Assembly (NCBI GenBank): GCA_032716605.1
Contig: CM064523.1
Span: forward strand, 40,579,526-40,643,525
Length of the DNA stretch: 64,000 nucleotides
DNA from: Paralithodes platypus
Taxonomy: Eukaryota; Arthropoda; Malacostraca; Decapoda; Lithodidae
Direction: 5' to 3'
Below the pieces are notes generated by a model that made no database searches, was not told where the DNA came from, and saw nothing but the letters and a program-made list of their open reading frames with translations. The position numbers were made by a program, and so were the translations under genes. Below, piece by piece: positions 1 to 11,656 of the stretch (the first letter of the stretch is position 1; each line of letters begins with the position of its first letter).

Positions 1-278
1 TAAAGTTTTAAGATAACATCAGCAGTTCTGTTACTCACACTCCTAGATATGAACCCGAGAATCCTGTTTGCCTTGTTACGAACGCTTATACATTGTTTTC
101 TAGGCTTCAAATCATTGCTAACAAACACACCTAGATCTTTCTCACAGTCTGAGTTTTCTAATTCCATATTAGCTAGTTTATATTTAAAATTTGTATGCAT
201 CTTCCCTATCTTTAATACCTTGCATTTGTCCATGTTAAACTTCATCTGCCATTTTACTGACCATTCGTGTAAGGTATC
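1..278 (-). pseudogene. 3' part of an old CR1-like LINE reverse transcriptase (minus strand)
   Basis: Read on the minus strand, this segment matches the RT thumb/C-terminal part encoded at about 1145-1418 on the plus strand, so the two form an inverted pair. It breaks off at GTATC (274-278), and the missing 5' continuation resumes at 2095 with the same GTATC. It is therefore the downstream half of one LINE copy whose upstream half is 2095-3035. The element continues off the left edge of the window. Non-functional remnant. Confidence 0.85.
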
Positions 279-2094
279 AATTTCCGTTTTCACTAATGCA
301 AATTTGGCACAGATTCCAGAAGTCAATATGGTATATAGTGATAGTATAGAAAATATGTTAAGTACAGTTAGTATAAGTAGAAATGATGTGCTTAAGGAAA
401 TTGACAGACTGAAACCTCAAAAATCGCCTGGTCCTGACGAGGTATATGCTAGAGTATTAAAAGAATGCAGAGATGAGTTAAGTAGTCCATTAGCATTTAT
501 ATTTAACAAGTCATTAGAAACAGGTTTAGTTCCAGAAGCTTGGAAGCTTGCAAATGTAGTTCCGATCTTCAAAAAAGGTGATAAATCGATAGCATCCAAT
601 TACCGTCCCATTAGTCTCACATCAATCATAGGAAAGTTGCTAGAGTCTATTATTGCTAGGAAAATTAGAAGCCACTTAGTAAAATTTAACTTAATAAATT
701 CTTCTCAGCATGGATTCACTCAGGGACGTTCGTGCCTTACTAATTTGCTTAGCTTTTTCTCAGAGGTATATGAAGCAGTAGATAGTGACAAGTCATATGA
801 TATTATATTTAGATTTCAGTAAAGCTTTCGACAGAGTCCCTCATGAGAGATTGATGAGAAAGGTTGAGGCACATGGAATAGGAGGGTCGTTGTTGGGATG
901 GATTAGGTCATGGCTAATTGGTAGGAAACAGAGAGTCAGCATAAATGGTACCAAGTCAGAGTGGGGAGCAGTCAAAAGTGGTGTCCCCCAGGGATCGGTA
1001 TTAGGTCCCCTGTTGTTTCTTATATACATAAATGACCTAGATTTAGGTATAACTAGTAGGATAAGTAAATTCGCAGACGATACTAAAATGGGGAGATCAA
1101 TTGATTCAGATAGCGATATAGAGTGCCTCCAAAGGGATCTAGATACCTTACATGAATGGTCAGTAAATTGGCAGATGAAGTTTAACATTGACAAATGCAA
1201 GGTATTAAAGATAGGGAAGATGCAAACAAATGTTAAATATAAACTAGCTAATTTAGAATTAGAAAATTCAGACTGCGAGAAAGATCTAGGTGTGTTTGTT
1301 AGCAATGATTTGAAGCCTAGAAAACAGTGTATAAGCGTTCGTAATAAGGCAAACAGGATTCTCGGGTTCATCTCTAGGAGTGTGAGTAACAGAACTGCTG
1401 ATGTTATCTTAAAACTTTACTTGTCATTAGTGAGACCCCATATGGATTATGCTGTCCAATTTTGGTGTCCTTATTACAGAATGGACATAGATTCATTGGA
1501 GAGAATTCAGCGTAGAATGACAAAAATGATCCATAATATTAGAAATTTTCCGTATGAAGAAAGGTTGAAGAAATTAGGTTTACATTCGTTAGAGAGACGC
1601 AGAGTTAGAGGGGATATGATAGAGGCGTTCAAGTGGGTTAGTGGGATTAACAAAGGGGACATGACAAATGTACTAAAGCTCAGTGATAGCGAAAGAACTC
1701 GTACCAATGGTTTCAAATTAGATAAATTTCGTTTCAGAAAAGATATAGGCAAATATTGGTTTGGTAACAGAGTTGTAGATGGGTGGAATAGGCTACCAAG
1801 TGATATAGTGGGATCAAGAACGATAGGGAGCTTTAAGAAAAAATTGGATAAGCATATGGACGAGAAGGGTTGGGTGTGAAGGGGGATCAGCCGGGTTGGG
1901 CCAATCAGCGCTCTGCAGACCCCCGTAATCCTGCGTTAATCTCTAACCGGTTTGGTAAGATGATCCTAAGGGTATTAGAGTGTTGAGCCTATAATTGGGC
2001 TTTGTAATTGGGGTTGTGTGGGACAGGGATCTGCCTTGCTTAGGCCAATCGGCTTTCTGCAGACTCCCATTTTCTTATGTTCTTATGTTCTTAT
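279..2094 (+). mobile_element. CR1/Jockey-superfamily LINE, 5'-truncated, nested in a same-family copy
   Basis: A plus-strand non-LTR retrotransposon. It starts abruptly in the linker between endonuclease and RT, so endonuclease and 5' UTR are absent, as expected from incomplete target-primed reverse transcription. It carries the RT domain, a ~190-bp 3' UTR (from 1880) and a short tandem tail of TTCTTATG units (about 2071-2094), a tail type known for CR1/L2-like LINEs rather than poly(A). GTATC occurs at 274-278 and 2095-2099 and is the likely target-site duplication, although part of the right copy could belong to the tail. The flanks rejoin into one minus-strand copy of the same family. Confidence 0.85.
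283..1879 (+). pseudogene. LINE reverse transcriptase, frameshifted
   Basis: RT of the nested LINE; in an intact copy it makes cDNA from the element RNA at a nicked chromosomal target. Visible in order: fingers motif KSPGPDEV (~420), NYRPISLTS (~598), palm YLDFSKAFDRV (~808), GVPQGSVLGPLL (~980), catalytic FADD (1070-1081), then a thumb and C-terminal tail ending at 1879. The frame breaks at about 806: this copy reads attatatttag where the minus-strand copy at ~2430 reads attatatatttag, a 2-bp TA loss in an AT repeat. Apart from that the 3' ~360 codons are open. No endonuclease. Confidence 0.85.
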
Positions 2095-3035
2095 GTATCT
2101 AGATCCCTTTGCAGACATTCTATATCTCTAACTGAATCAATTTTTCTCCCCATTTTGGTATCGTCTGCAAATTTACTTATCCTACTAGTTATACCTAAAT
2201 CAAGGTCATTTATGTATTTAATAAACAACAGAGGACCTAATACAGATCCCTGGGGGACACCACTCTTGACTGATCCCCATTCTGACTTAGTACCATTTAT
2301 GCTGACTCTCTGCTTCCTACCAATTAGCCATGACCTAATCCATCCTAACAACGCCCCACCTATTCCATGTGCCTCAACCTTTCTCATCAATCTCTCATGA
2401 GGGACTCTGTCGAAAGCTTTACTGAAATCTAAATATATAATATCATATGACTTGTCATTATCTACTGCTTCATATACCTCTGAGAAAAAAGTAAGCAAAT
2501 TAGTAAGGCAAGAACGTCCCTGAGTGAATCCATGCTGAGAAGAATTGATTAAGTTAAATGTTTCTAAGTGGTTTCTCATTTTCCTAGCAATAATTGACTC
2601 TAGTAGCTTTCCTATGATTGAAGTGAGACTAATGGGACGGTAATTGGATGCTATTGATTTATCACCTTTTTTGAAAATCGGAACTACATTTGCAAGCTTC
2701 CAAGCTTCTGGAACTATACCTGTTTATAATGAATTGTTAAAAAGAAATGTTAATGGGTAACTTAACTCATCTCTGCATTCTTTTAATACTCTAGCATATA
2801 CCTCATCGGGACCAGGCGATTTCTGAGGTTTCAGTCTGTCAATTTCCTTAAGCATATCATTTCTACTTATAGTAACCGTACTTAACCTATTTTCTATACT
2901 ATCGCTATATACCTTACGGACTTCTGGAATCTGTGCCAAATATTTCATTAGTGAAAACGGATAGAAACTGACTATTTAATGTACTGCACATTTCTAAATA
3001 ATTTTCTGTCAATTTTCCTATATCATATATCTCCT
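2095..3035 (-). pseudogene. 5' part of the old CR1-like LINE RT (minus strand)
   Basis: Upstream half of the interrupted minus-strand LINE whose 3' half is 1-278. On the minus strand it reads the endonuclease-RT linker (about 3030-2900), the PGPDEV fingers region, NYRPISLTS, the palm motifs and FADD (2160-2171), stopping at LQRDLDT where the plus-strand copy was inserted. A stop (TAA where the sister copy has GAA) lies at about 2723. Its linker sequence is close to that of the nested copy, showing the same family. Confidence 0.85.
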
Positions 3036-3057
3036 ATATCTCCTATAGTCATATCTC

Positions 3058-3541
3058 CTAATAGTAAAGGAACAATGGGTTATGGCTATCATTATAATAG
3101 TATATAATAGTAAAGAAACAATGGATTCTGGCTATCATTATAATAGTAAAGGAACAATGGATTTTGGCTATCATTATAATAGTATATAATAGTAAAGGAA
3201 CAATGGATTATGGCTATCATTATAATAGTATATAATAGTAAAGAAACAATGGATTCTGGCTATCATTATAATAGTATATAATAGTAAAGGACCAATGGAT
3301 TCTGGCTATCATTATAATAGTATATAATAGTAAAGGACCAATGGATTCTGGCTATCATTATAATAGTATATAATAGTAAAGGAACAATGGATTCTGGCTA
3401 TCATTATAATAGTATATAATAGTAAAGGAACAATGGATTATGGCTATCATTATAATAGTATATAATAGTAAAGGAACAATGGATTCTGGCTATCATTATA
3501 ATAGTATAAAATAGTAAAGATACAATGAATTCTGGCTATCA
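3058..3541. repeat. 46-bp AT-rich minisatellite
   Basis: About 11 tandem units with the core caatggattctggctatc, spaced ~46 bp (one unit ~36 bp). The unit contains AATAGTATATAATAG and GTAAAGGAACAATGG. The array is interrupted inside its last unit by the Helitron at 3542-4013; the residue TAATAGTATATAAT at 4014-4027 is the rest of that unit. It begins right behind the 5' end of the old LINE. Confidence 0.9.
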
Positions 3542-4013
3542 TCTATATTATTAAATCAGTTAGTGTCTGTGTGTTCTTAATAGTAGGCCGCAGTTTTGGA
3601 CCTGGGGAGCTGAAACTTTGCATGTGGGTGTCAATTGACCTGGGTCAGGTCATAGAGGGGGCGAGGCCACGATCGGAGGTCGTTTCGAGGCCGAAATTGA
3701 AATAAAAAAATGAAAAAAATGGCCGTTTGGGGCAGGAGGCCTCCGATCGAAAAGGTATATGGAACGAAAGTTGTTCGCAGCCCCCCAAAATGGGGGTACG
3801 GATGAGGTCAGATCCAAAATCGGAGGTCATTTAGCGGCCGAAATCGAGGTCGCCGTTTAATGAGGCACAGGGAGGTCGAGGCCGGTGATTATGGTAGTAG
3901 TAGTATTGTGATGATTGATGATGGTGATTATGGTAGTAGTAGTGGTGGTAGTAGTGATGGTGATTATGGTGGTACAGTATTATTACCCGGGCAACGCCGG
4001 GTACCCCTGCTAG
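3542..4013 (+). mobile_element. Non-autonomous Helitron, 472 bp
   Basis: It begins TCTATATTATTAAATC and ends CTGCTAG, with a GC-rich hairpin just before the end (3985-4002; arms ACCCGG and CCGGGT around a short loop). A 5' TC, a 3' CTAG, a subterminal hairpin and insertion between A and T without target duplication are the hallmarks of Helitrons, rolling-circle transposons. The host site is a minisatellite unit, so the junctions can be judged against neighbouring units. The interior holds no rep/helicase ORF, only a GATGATGGTGATTATGG-type simple repeat (~3890-3975). It must have depended on an autonomous element elsewhere. Confidence 0.85.
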
Positions 4014-4027
4014 TAATAGTATATAAT

Positions 4028-6717
4028 TGAAATGACGGAGCCAGAAGGACAACCACACAAGATAGCCACCGTAAGGGAATCCAGGGAGACCAGAAGAAAA
4101 GGATTTAGAAATAGATTAATTTCCCATTCTCCAGAATGCGGGAAACCTGACCCCTGTACCCATGCTCTAATTCCACATACAGGTGAGTTACCCCCGAAGG
4201 GCAGGTCAAGCCCCTCCAATCAACACCTCACGCGGGCCCGCCAATCACAGAGTAGGACTCAAATAGCTAAGGCAGAACTTCAACCCGAATACCCCCTCGA
4301 GCACTATGATGAAAAAGTGTTTATGCAATCTAAGCATAAAGAGCCCTGGGAGTACTTGAATCGTTGGGGCCCTCCATCCTCAAGAAGCTGCCAGACGAGA
4401 AGGAAAGTGAAATGGTGATATGAAGTGCCACAGAAGAAGATCATTACATAAACAGTGCAAATAGCCAAAACAATTAGTGCACAGAAAATCACGAATTACA
4501 TCATCAGGCTTGATGATATAAGAAAGAACCAAAGGTTAAAAAGACGAGAACCTCAGTGCGATTTCATTAAGCACCATAATATATTTTTCTTGTAATTATT
4601 AACCGCAACATAGCCCATTTTTATGTATTTACTATGCCCCTATTCACACGAGATCACACAACCTGACAAAGAGAAATAACCCGAATATGTACTGACTGAA
4701 ACTACAGGAAGTCAGTTCACACTCAGCAGCTTGCTCCGTCCGGATATATGTCCGGGAGTATACCTGCCTAAACGCTCCGTCCGGATGTATGTCCGGGAGT
4801 CGTTTGCCTGAGAGAGGGAAGGAGCCTGCCGTCCACCTCCCCCCCTGCCCTTGGACCCCTGTCGGAGCTATACCCTGACGTCTGGCCCTGCCCCCTAGAC
4901 TCCTGACGAGTGGCCCCATTATGCCCAGCTGCCGTGCCCGGACCTCTGTGATGCCCCGACCTTCGTAATTGGCCCTTCTTCTCCTCCACGCAAACCCTAA
5001 GTGTTTCTGTGATCTCAATTTGTGGCTATTGTTGCAGGTATGGTTATATATGCGAGTATTCCAAAAGTGTTATTGAGTTGATCTGTGCCAAGGATCTGTG
5101 CCTGTTATTTACTTAATTATCGGTCTGTGTACACGTTACATAGTCATTTATCCTCCCGTTAAAAATTGATCTGTGCAAGTGAATTCATCGCACTAGATAT
5201 TGCTACCTTACCCCCTTGCAGTTTATGTCTTGACGTGTTATCGTTAATTATCATTGGCACACCAGTTATATACATTCATCTCGATCCAGGCTCAAATACA
5301 GAATACTCTCAGATGTCACCTATATATGTTATTTATTCTCTTGTGTATCCAAGTTGAAGTGTAAACGTATACTGTGAAGATATTCCCTTATTTACTACCT
5401 TTTACCTAGGACCTATGCCCAACTTTTAATCTGTCTATCTTTCCTTACCGAAAAGTCAAGAACCCCCCGTTGAGTTAATTATAATTCTATTTATTCGAGC
5501 TATCTAGTTTATACCAGGGCTTGTGAATTAATCTGATCTATGTGTGTGGGTAACTAATAATTATTTTCACACATTTATAATAACTCCATATTCAAGTTAT
5601 TTATTGTTCGTGTCTCCGTATTATATTAGACACCATTATTATTTCGATTTTACTATTTCCATAGTGATCATTTAATTACATCATCTGTTTATGTAATTCG
5701 CATACGCCATATCTTTGCCATATAGGGATTTGCTAATACATTCTTTCCTTTCATGCTATTCTCATAGTATTTTAACCCAGTACAACTTCGTTGTGTATGC
5801 TCTTTTGTATTCTGAGTTCTTCCGAATTCTACTTTACTGTGATATTCCAGTCGCGTTTTAATTGAGTGTATTTCCTCATTTTATAATTCATTTGCATTCA
5901 TTCTAAAACTTGTTATAGTGATTCATTTACCTTAATTTGAATTTGAATTCTATACTTGTGTGTATTGAACTCTTACCCGGTGTAAATCTATTTTTCGTAT
6001 CCGTGTGTAGACTCTTTCACAAAAAACGCTTAGATAAGTAAATACCAACTTAAACCACCCTGTCAATAAGCTCTTTAGTATATGTTTAATATTCACCAGT
6101 GTCTTATAGTCGCACTATTTCGAATTATAAATTCATACCAAAGCAGTCACCTAGGGTCAAACGCACTATTTTTTATTTATCTTACCTGTGTGACCCTTCC
6201 CTTAATCCCCTTGATAGGCGCTCACCGCCCCCCCCCCCCCCCCCCACGCTCGTGAAGGCTATTGTCAAGTCAATTCGCCCTATCCCAGAAGTCTTCGCGC
6301 TAGACGTTATACTCACATACGCATTATCATTTATTTTGATTATCTATGTACATGTGTAACACCATTATTCCTGCATATTATTATTACCTATACTGTGTGT
6401 AATTGTAACGCGACTAATTATTATAAAGTTATCACTATAGACCATTCTATATTTGATACGTCACTTGAATACCTTTATTGATTGCCCTATATGACAGAGC
6501 AATATTCTATATACATTAACCTATATCCTATGAATAAACTCAAGTGTGAAGTAATATTGTGTTCTTATTGTGTGAATTCTGCCTTGGGATAAAGAATTGA
6601 TGCAAGAATTATAAAGCTAGACGTGACCCTGTCGAGCATATTCCATCTCAATATATCTTAGTATAAGATTGTGCGAGATCATAGTAAATCGAGTTGAAAT
6701 ACCAACCCGACATTTCA
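4028..6717 (+). repeat. Probable long LTR of Ty3/gypsy element A
   Basis: About 2.7 kb without credible host ORFs between the minisatellite and a primer-binding-site-like sequence followed by gag. Consistent with an LTR: an AATAAA near its 3' end (~6533) and a gag start ~80 bp past the PBS, the same arrangement as element B. The first ~390 bp are open from ATG 4032 (128 codons, basic and proline-containing, no recognised domain). Element B's U3 also starts with an ATG frame, so this may be a U3-encoded tail of an upstream ORF. A (C)20 run lies at ~6227. No second LTR is present, so the left boundary is inferred. Confidence 0.5.
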
Positions 6718-6732
6718 CTGGTGGCAGCGGTG
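6718..6732 (+). other. Candidate primer-binding site of element A
   Basis: TGGTGGCAGCGGTGT follows the presumed LTR end and differs little from TGGCGGCAGCGGTGG at the same place in element B (22718). PBS sequences begin TGG, complementary to the tRNA 3' CCA. A leucine-type tRNA primer is a guess. Confidence 0.5.
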
Positions 6733-6798
6733 TCTCGATACGGCACATCAGCTTGTCTAATTTATTTCATACTTGCACTCTCAATCAACCCAATCACC

Positions 6799-7668
6799 AT
6801 GCCAGCTAAGTCACTCGATATCCCGGAATTTAAGCCCGAGGAAAATGATATAGGAACATACATGGAAATGGTCAAACCCGTCCTGGATCTGATGCTCCAG
6901 GACCAAGACGCTTCCAAGATTTACACGGTCATAATTAAACTAGGTAAATATGCAGGGAAGGTATCAGGGTATGTGCGGGAACAAATGCCTGGTTTAACCT
7001 GGGCCCAATTTGAAAGTTATGTAAAGGCCGCCATTAACCCTGTCCTAGTCCAAATAATTTTGGATAGGTTCTTCCACCAAGTTAAATTTAATGGGAATTT
7101 GGACGACACGATCAGAGAGTTGACCCAGCTCGCTGTCACCGCGTTCGCGTAGGAAACCACCGCCCAAAAAAAGAAGAATGTGTTCAGGGCCTTGCTGAGG
7201 ATCTTACCTCTGGCGGTGGCCGACCACTTCTCTATCGTGGAACCCATTGATTATGACACAGATATGCCGGTCGTAAGGCGGATCGTGACCCTGAGACAAA
7301 CCCGGGGACAAGATATGGTAGCCGCCATCCAAAAGGCCACCACACACACGCCCACCGTACCTGCTGCTCCTAGGCCCATGGCCCCCCGAGCCAGTGATAA
7401 GGCCGAGGAATGGACCAGGATTCACCCAGCCGACTGAAGACCCTGCAATAATCAATGTTTACTGACATAGTTGCGGAAATCATTTACTGAGCTGGCGAAG
7501 AAAAGGACCAGGTCACCTAGGTCGTGGGCCCAGATCCCCTGGATCAAGCCAAGGCAGATCGCCACCATAATAGAAGACGGCACTGCCGGATTTGAGGAAG
7601 GCCCCGAAGAGGACCAGAGAGAGGACTTCGAGCCAGAATTTGAAACCACACAAGGCCTGGATTCTTAG
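6799..7668 (+). pseudogene. Gag of gypsy-like element A, decayed
   Basis: The first ATG after the PBS (context caccATG) is taken as the start; the frame extends upstream but through PBS and LTR. The protein aligns by eye with gag of element B: both have MVKPVLDL/DIVKPVLDL near residue 30, a conserved LTW motif, and a block ending VADHF/VKDHF. Breaks: an in-frame TAG at 7150-7152, another stop at 7435-7437, then a shift before the acidic C-terminal part (7471-7668), which corresponds to the acidic end of B's gag. No canonical CCHC zinc knuckle is visible. This would have been the capsid precursor. Confidence 0.7.
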
Positions 7669-7697
7669 GCGGTCCCCGTACACAAATCACTGTAAAA

Positions 7698-8091
7698 ATG
7701 GCGGGGGCACATGAAGAAACAGAACCAGGGAGACTACTCATCTACAGAAAACTCACTCTGAATGAGGTGAAAATCCGCATGATCGGGATGATCATGCCTT
7801 TTCTCTCCCTTCTTCAGAAAACACCAGAAAGCTTTAGGCACCATACAACCTTCCTCCATAGTGTTAGTCAGTGCCGACGCCAAAGTGATTGATAACTTTG
7901 GCCAGACACTCACCCTATATGTAAACACCCCTGTTCCTCATCACGGAACCAACCACTCTTTCGTGGTTTATGATCCCAAGGAGACCCTATGCGATGGATA
8001 TTTGGGTCTCGATCTTCTCATAAAGCTAAGTGCTTCCATCGATTGTGGGAAAAGAACACTGACGTTCTCCCTCCCCCCCCCCCCCCAGTAA
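7698..8091 (+). pseudogene. Retropepsin remnant of element A
   Basis: Follows gag by ~30 bp. Two frames (7698-7892 and 7861-8091) together match the protease of element B; DGYLGLDLL (~7995) followed by CGKRTLTF corresponds to DGFLGLDLL...CGQRLISF in B. The active-site DTG(A) triad seen in B is not recognisable here, and a frameshift lies near 7860. A C-run near 8075 precedes the stop. Inactive. Confidence 0.6.
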
Positions 8092-8789
8092 ACCGAAAGA
8101 AAAAACAACCTGGTACCTGTAATGAAGGCACCCAACCAAAAATCCAAACTAGAGACACCCCCCGACTTTGCCCACTTTCTACCAAATCTGTACCTTTAAC
8201 CACAGGCGCCTGAGTAGATGCTCGTGCGTCTATACAGGTATCTATACGTATATTATAATAACAAGGTATGCAACCACTTTCAGTAGGAGTGACAAGTACC
8301 CTTGTATATAACGGCTTGTTTACGTAATATTTGTCACTGCTAACCTGTATATGGGGCATCTGTAGGTAGAATAGGGCACAGACGATATATATATGTGATT
8401 AACAGAAGCACTGAGTACTTTACACAAATGTTTAAGCTATAAACAGTACACTTTTACCTTCGAAAATCGCCTGCCAGATCTTCCATGCAAGGACGAAATA
8501 TTAAATTTGTGTCGAACTCTCCGAATTAGGGTCATAAACACAGGTTATTGTCGAGTGGTGTATTAGTAAGTTTAAATATATAGTATAGTACATTTGAATA
8601 GACTTTGGTCCTTTGTTTTACTTTATAATCAACAAAATTATATAGTTTCTATGTTTTATCTTAAACTTATTAGAAGTATATATAGAAGTAATAATGAAGT
8701 ACAGTACTATTACACAAATAGTATCTAGGCCTCTGGTATTCGGTGAAAGGCTGACCGCAGCCTCCAACAGGTGAACGGCAACGCCCACT
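8092..8789. other. End of element A and unassigned AT-rich sequence
   Basis: The first ~120 bp (to ~8210) may still be pol linker of element A; RT, RNase H, integrase and a 3' LTR are absent, so the element was truncated or replaced here. From 8211 to 8789 I see AT-rich DNA with no convincing ORF, RNA gene or repeat. Confidence 0.4.
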
Positions 8790-10735
8790 CACTTATTACT
8801 TACTTACTTTCTTCTTACTTTCGATGATTCCGCCTGTTACCGGCGAAGATGAAGTCGACTTCCGCTCGTACCAGGTTGTCCTTTATCCGGCTCCCCATCC
8901 TGGATGACTTCAGGCAGGGTGTTATGATGATGGCTTGGGTAACCTGGTATTGGTGGGTGGTCAGGTAATCCACCCAGCCACCTGTCCAATCTTGTTTTGA
9001 AATTCTCAGGGTTGGTTCCACTGAGGTCCCGGAGTTCACTGGGGAGGCAGTTGAACAATCGAGGTCCATTGCGAGTGAAGGAGTTGTGGATTTGAGTCTT
9101 CACACGCTGTATGGTGCCTTGGGACCCTCTGATGTAACAGAGCCTCCCTCTTCTTGGATGGTGGTTAACTGTGATCCTTGCATTTGGTACTCTGCCCTCT
9201 AGGATCTTCCACACATATATGACTATATAGCGCTCCCTCCTCCTCTGCAGAGAGTACAGTTTTAGCTGGGTTAGTCTTTCCCAATAGTTGAGGTGCTGTA
9301 CTCCCTGGATTTTGTTGGTGAATGATCTTTGAGGGGTTTCTAGGGCAGCTATTTCCTGTATTTTGTGTGGAGACCATAGCTGGCAGCATACGTACGTACT
9401 CTAGTCTTGTGAGCACAAGGGACTTCCACAGGGTCTTCATACAAAGCTCTTCCCGTGTGGTGAAGGCTCTTAGTATCCACCCACTCATGTTTCTGGCTGC
9501 TTCGACTGTTTTGGTGACATGGTGTGTGAAGGTTGCGTCGCTACTCATTTGGACTCCCAGATCTTTAACGTGGTCTTCGTCTATAATTGGATGGTCGTTG
9601 TAAAAGTAGGTGCTTTGTTGTTTCAGGACTTCATTTGTTCCGTACTGTAATAATTAAAATTTGTCCCCATTAAGGACCATATTATTTGTTGTTGCCCAGT
9701 TTAGTACTTTATTTAGGTCCTCTTGGATTTTGTTTGAGTCTTCAATTTGTGTAATTTGCTTCTTTATCCTGGTGTCATCTGCAAATGAGGTTGCTTCGGA
9801 GTGCTCCAGGTTCGTGTCTATGTCATTTATGTGTATTATGAAGAGAAGTGGGCCAAGTACGGAGCCCTGCGGAACTCCACTCAAAACCTGGCTTGGGTCG
9901 GACAACTCTCCTCGGACTGACACTTGCTGAGTTCTCCCCGTCAAGAAACTGTGAAGCCATCTTCCAAGTGGGCCCTTGATGCCATGGTTTCGGAGTTTGT
10001 TTAGGAGAATCCCATGGTCCACTTTATCAAAGGCCTTAGCGAAGTCTAGGTAGATGACATCCGTGTTATGGCCATCTTGGATATTTTCGAGGACTCTCAT
10101 GGTGAAGTAGGAGCTGGGACAGACACGAACGTCCCTGCCTAAAGCCGTGCTGTCCATTGTTGAAGGCTCCCTTTTTTTCCAGAAACTCTACCATCTTCGT
10201 TCGAATGACTCACTCACAAATCTTGACAACGTGGGATGTAAGTGCTACCGGACTGTACTTGTTGGCTAGACCTTTGCTTCCTCCCTTGTGAATAGGGGTT
10301 ATGATGGCTATCTTGAGAGATACCGGTACAGTACCAGATTCTAATGAGAGTGACCAGAGTATTTGGAGTGGTTTTGCTAGTTCTCTTTTGCAGTTTTTCA
10401 ACAGCAGTGCATGGAAGCCGTCAGGACCGGCTGCTGCGTCAGGAGAGATGGAATCAATGGCTTTTCTTATTTCGTCTTCACTTATGTTGATTTTAGATAG
10501 TTGTTGATGTGCCTCTGGTGACTCTGTGAAGAAGGGCTGTGGATTGGTGACTGTTTCGCCTTCGTCTGGGTTGCTGAATACAATTTCGTATTGTTGTTTT
10601 AACATATCCGCCATTTCTCTGGGTTCTCCAGTGAGGTCCCCGTTTTCCTTTATGAGAGGTCTAACTGCGGATCTGTTCTTCTGTTTTTTCCGCGTGTAAG
10701 AGAAGAAAATTTTGGAATTATAATTATAATAAGCA
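8790..10735 (-). mobile_element. CR1/Jockey-superfamily LINE (RT part only), 5'-truncated
   Basis: Minus-strand non-LTR element in four broken frames. From the right: linker with RKKQKNRS (~10690), fingers with AAGPDGFHALLLKNC (~10420), then YLDFAKAFDKVDHG (~10040), SGVPQGSVLGPLLF (~9870), catalytic FADD (9774-9785), and the C-terminal region ARITVNHHPRRGR/FTRNGPRLFNCLP (~9180-9040). Its leftmost (3') end is a tail of AAGTAAGT-like units (8790-8822 on the plus strand). The endonuclease is missing, and frame changes near 10180, 9600 and 9200 make it a dead copy. It is a different family from the LINE at 1-3035. Confidence 0.8.
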
Positions 10736-11232
10736 GTTGACAGGCAGCAATGATATTGAAAGCTTACCAACTACCAAAACTAATTTACCACAACCACATG
10801 TATCCCCTGCCATGAACTATAAGTGAAACACCCGTAGGAAAGGTAGAGAGCATATAGCCTAGTTGCGAGTTTTGTTGTATAGGCCTAAGGAAGTTAGAGC
10901 TGTAACCATCACTATGTAGCAGAATTACCAGCTAAAATACGGTCCTAGTACATTTATGTATACATTAAACCCAATTCAACATACCTTTTATCTAGCAGAA
11001 ACCCACATCATTATTGCATTTCTAGGTACTTAGGCTATTACCGAAACTACCACTAATTATTTCTCAATATTTGAAGGCTAAATTTAGAATAAGGATGTTG
11101 CAAAGATCATATTAAAATGTGTTTCAACCTCCGGAGATAAAATTTTATGTGCACTAGGCTATATAAAGTACTGTAAAAACAAAACATTCTCCCTATAACT
11201 CTCCCTATTGATGGCAGTGAAACTCTTATTAA
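10736..11232. other. Unassigned AT-rich sequence
   Basis: No ORF, RNA gene or repeat recognised between the LINE and the TTAA MITE. Confidence 0.4.
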
Positions 11233-11457
11233 CCCTCTCCGACATATGACGCTATTTTGAGCCTATTAGGGATACTTTAAAGCCTTTGTTACCATCACGG
11301 GTATTTAGAAACCTTTAGTTTAGTTACTTCAACCTCTGCAGTTGTCTTTGAGTTAGCTGTGGGCAGAAAACTAATTTTGGAGAGGTAATTATCAGAGAGA
11401 GAACTCTATTTCTTATTGCTAATCTGGCAACCTCTGCGTCATATGACCGTGAAAGGG
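11233..11457. mobile_element. TTAA-flanked MITE (piggyBac-like), 225 bp
   Basis: TTAA at 11229-11232 and 11458-11461 flank ends that are inverted: left CCCTCTCCGACATATGACGC, right (reverse complement) CCCTTTCACGGTCATATGAC. A TTAA target duplication and CCCT- termini are typical of piggyBac-type elements. No coding capacity. Confidence 0.7.
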
Positions 11458-11656
11458 TTAAGCCCCTTACTGTTAAAATAGATGCTGATTTCAATAAGTC
11501 ATGTGGGGGGGGTTGAGGGGGGGCAAATCCTCCCCCTATATTTAGTCTGTTAGGCTAAATGCCGATGTTTTGACCTCCAGCTTATGAAGGCTAGCCTAGA
11601 CTATATACAAGCTAGATTGATACCTTAAAAATATGTGAACATTATGATTAGTAAAA
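11458..11656. other. Left flank of element B
   Basis: A short stretch with a G-rich run (~11504-11523) and no recognised feature; it ends GTAAAA directly before the LTR start TGCCCC. Confidence 0.4.

Noticed and set aside
49..822. Continuous 257-codon frame as one protein
   Set aside because: Its first third is antisense to a LINE RT and the rest is sense RT from another copy; the join is the nested-insertion junction at 278/279.
841..1371. Minus-strand 176-codon ORF
   Set aside because: Pure antisense shadow of the RT on the plus strand.
3058..3541. CRISPR array
   Set aside because: Repeats are contiguous without unique spacers, in a eukaryotic transposon context.
4032..4418. Host gene of 128 codons
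   Set aside because: No domain or splice context; better explained as the opening of element A's LTR.
8276..8335. Imperfect hairpin GTGACAA...TTGTCAC as a MITE or RNA
   Set aside because: Arms are short, no target duplication or second copy seen.
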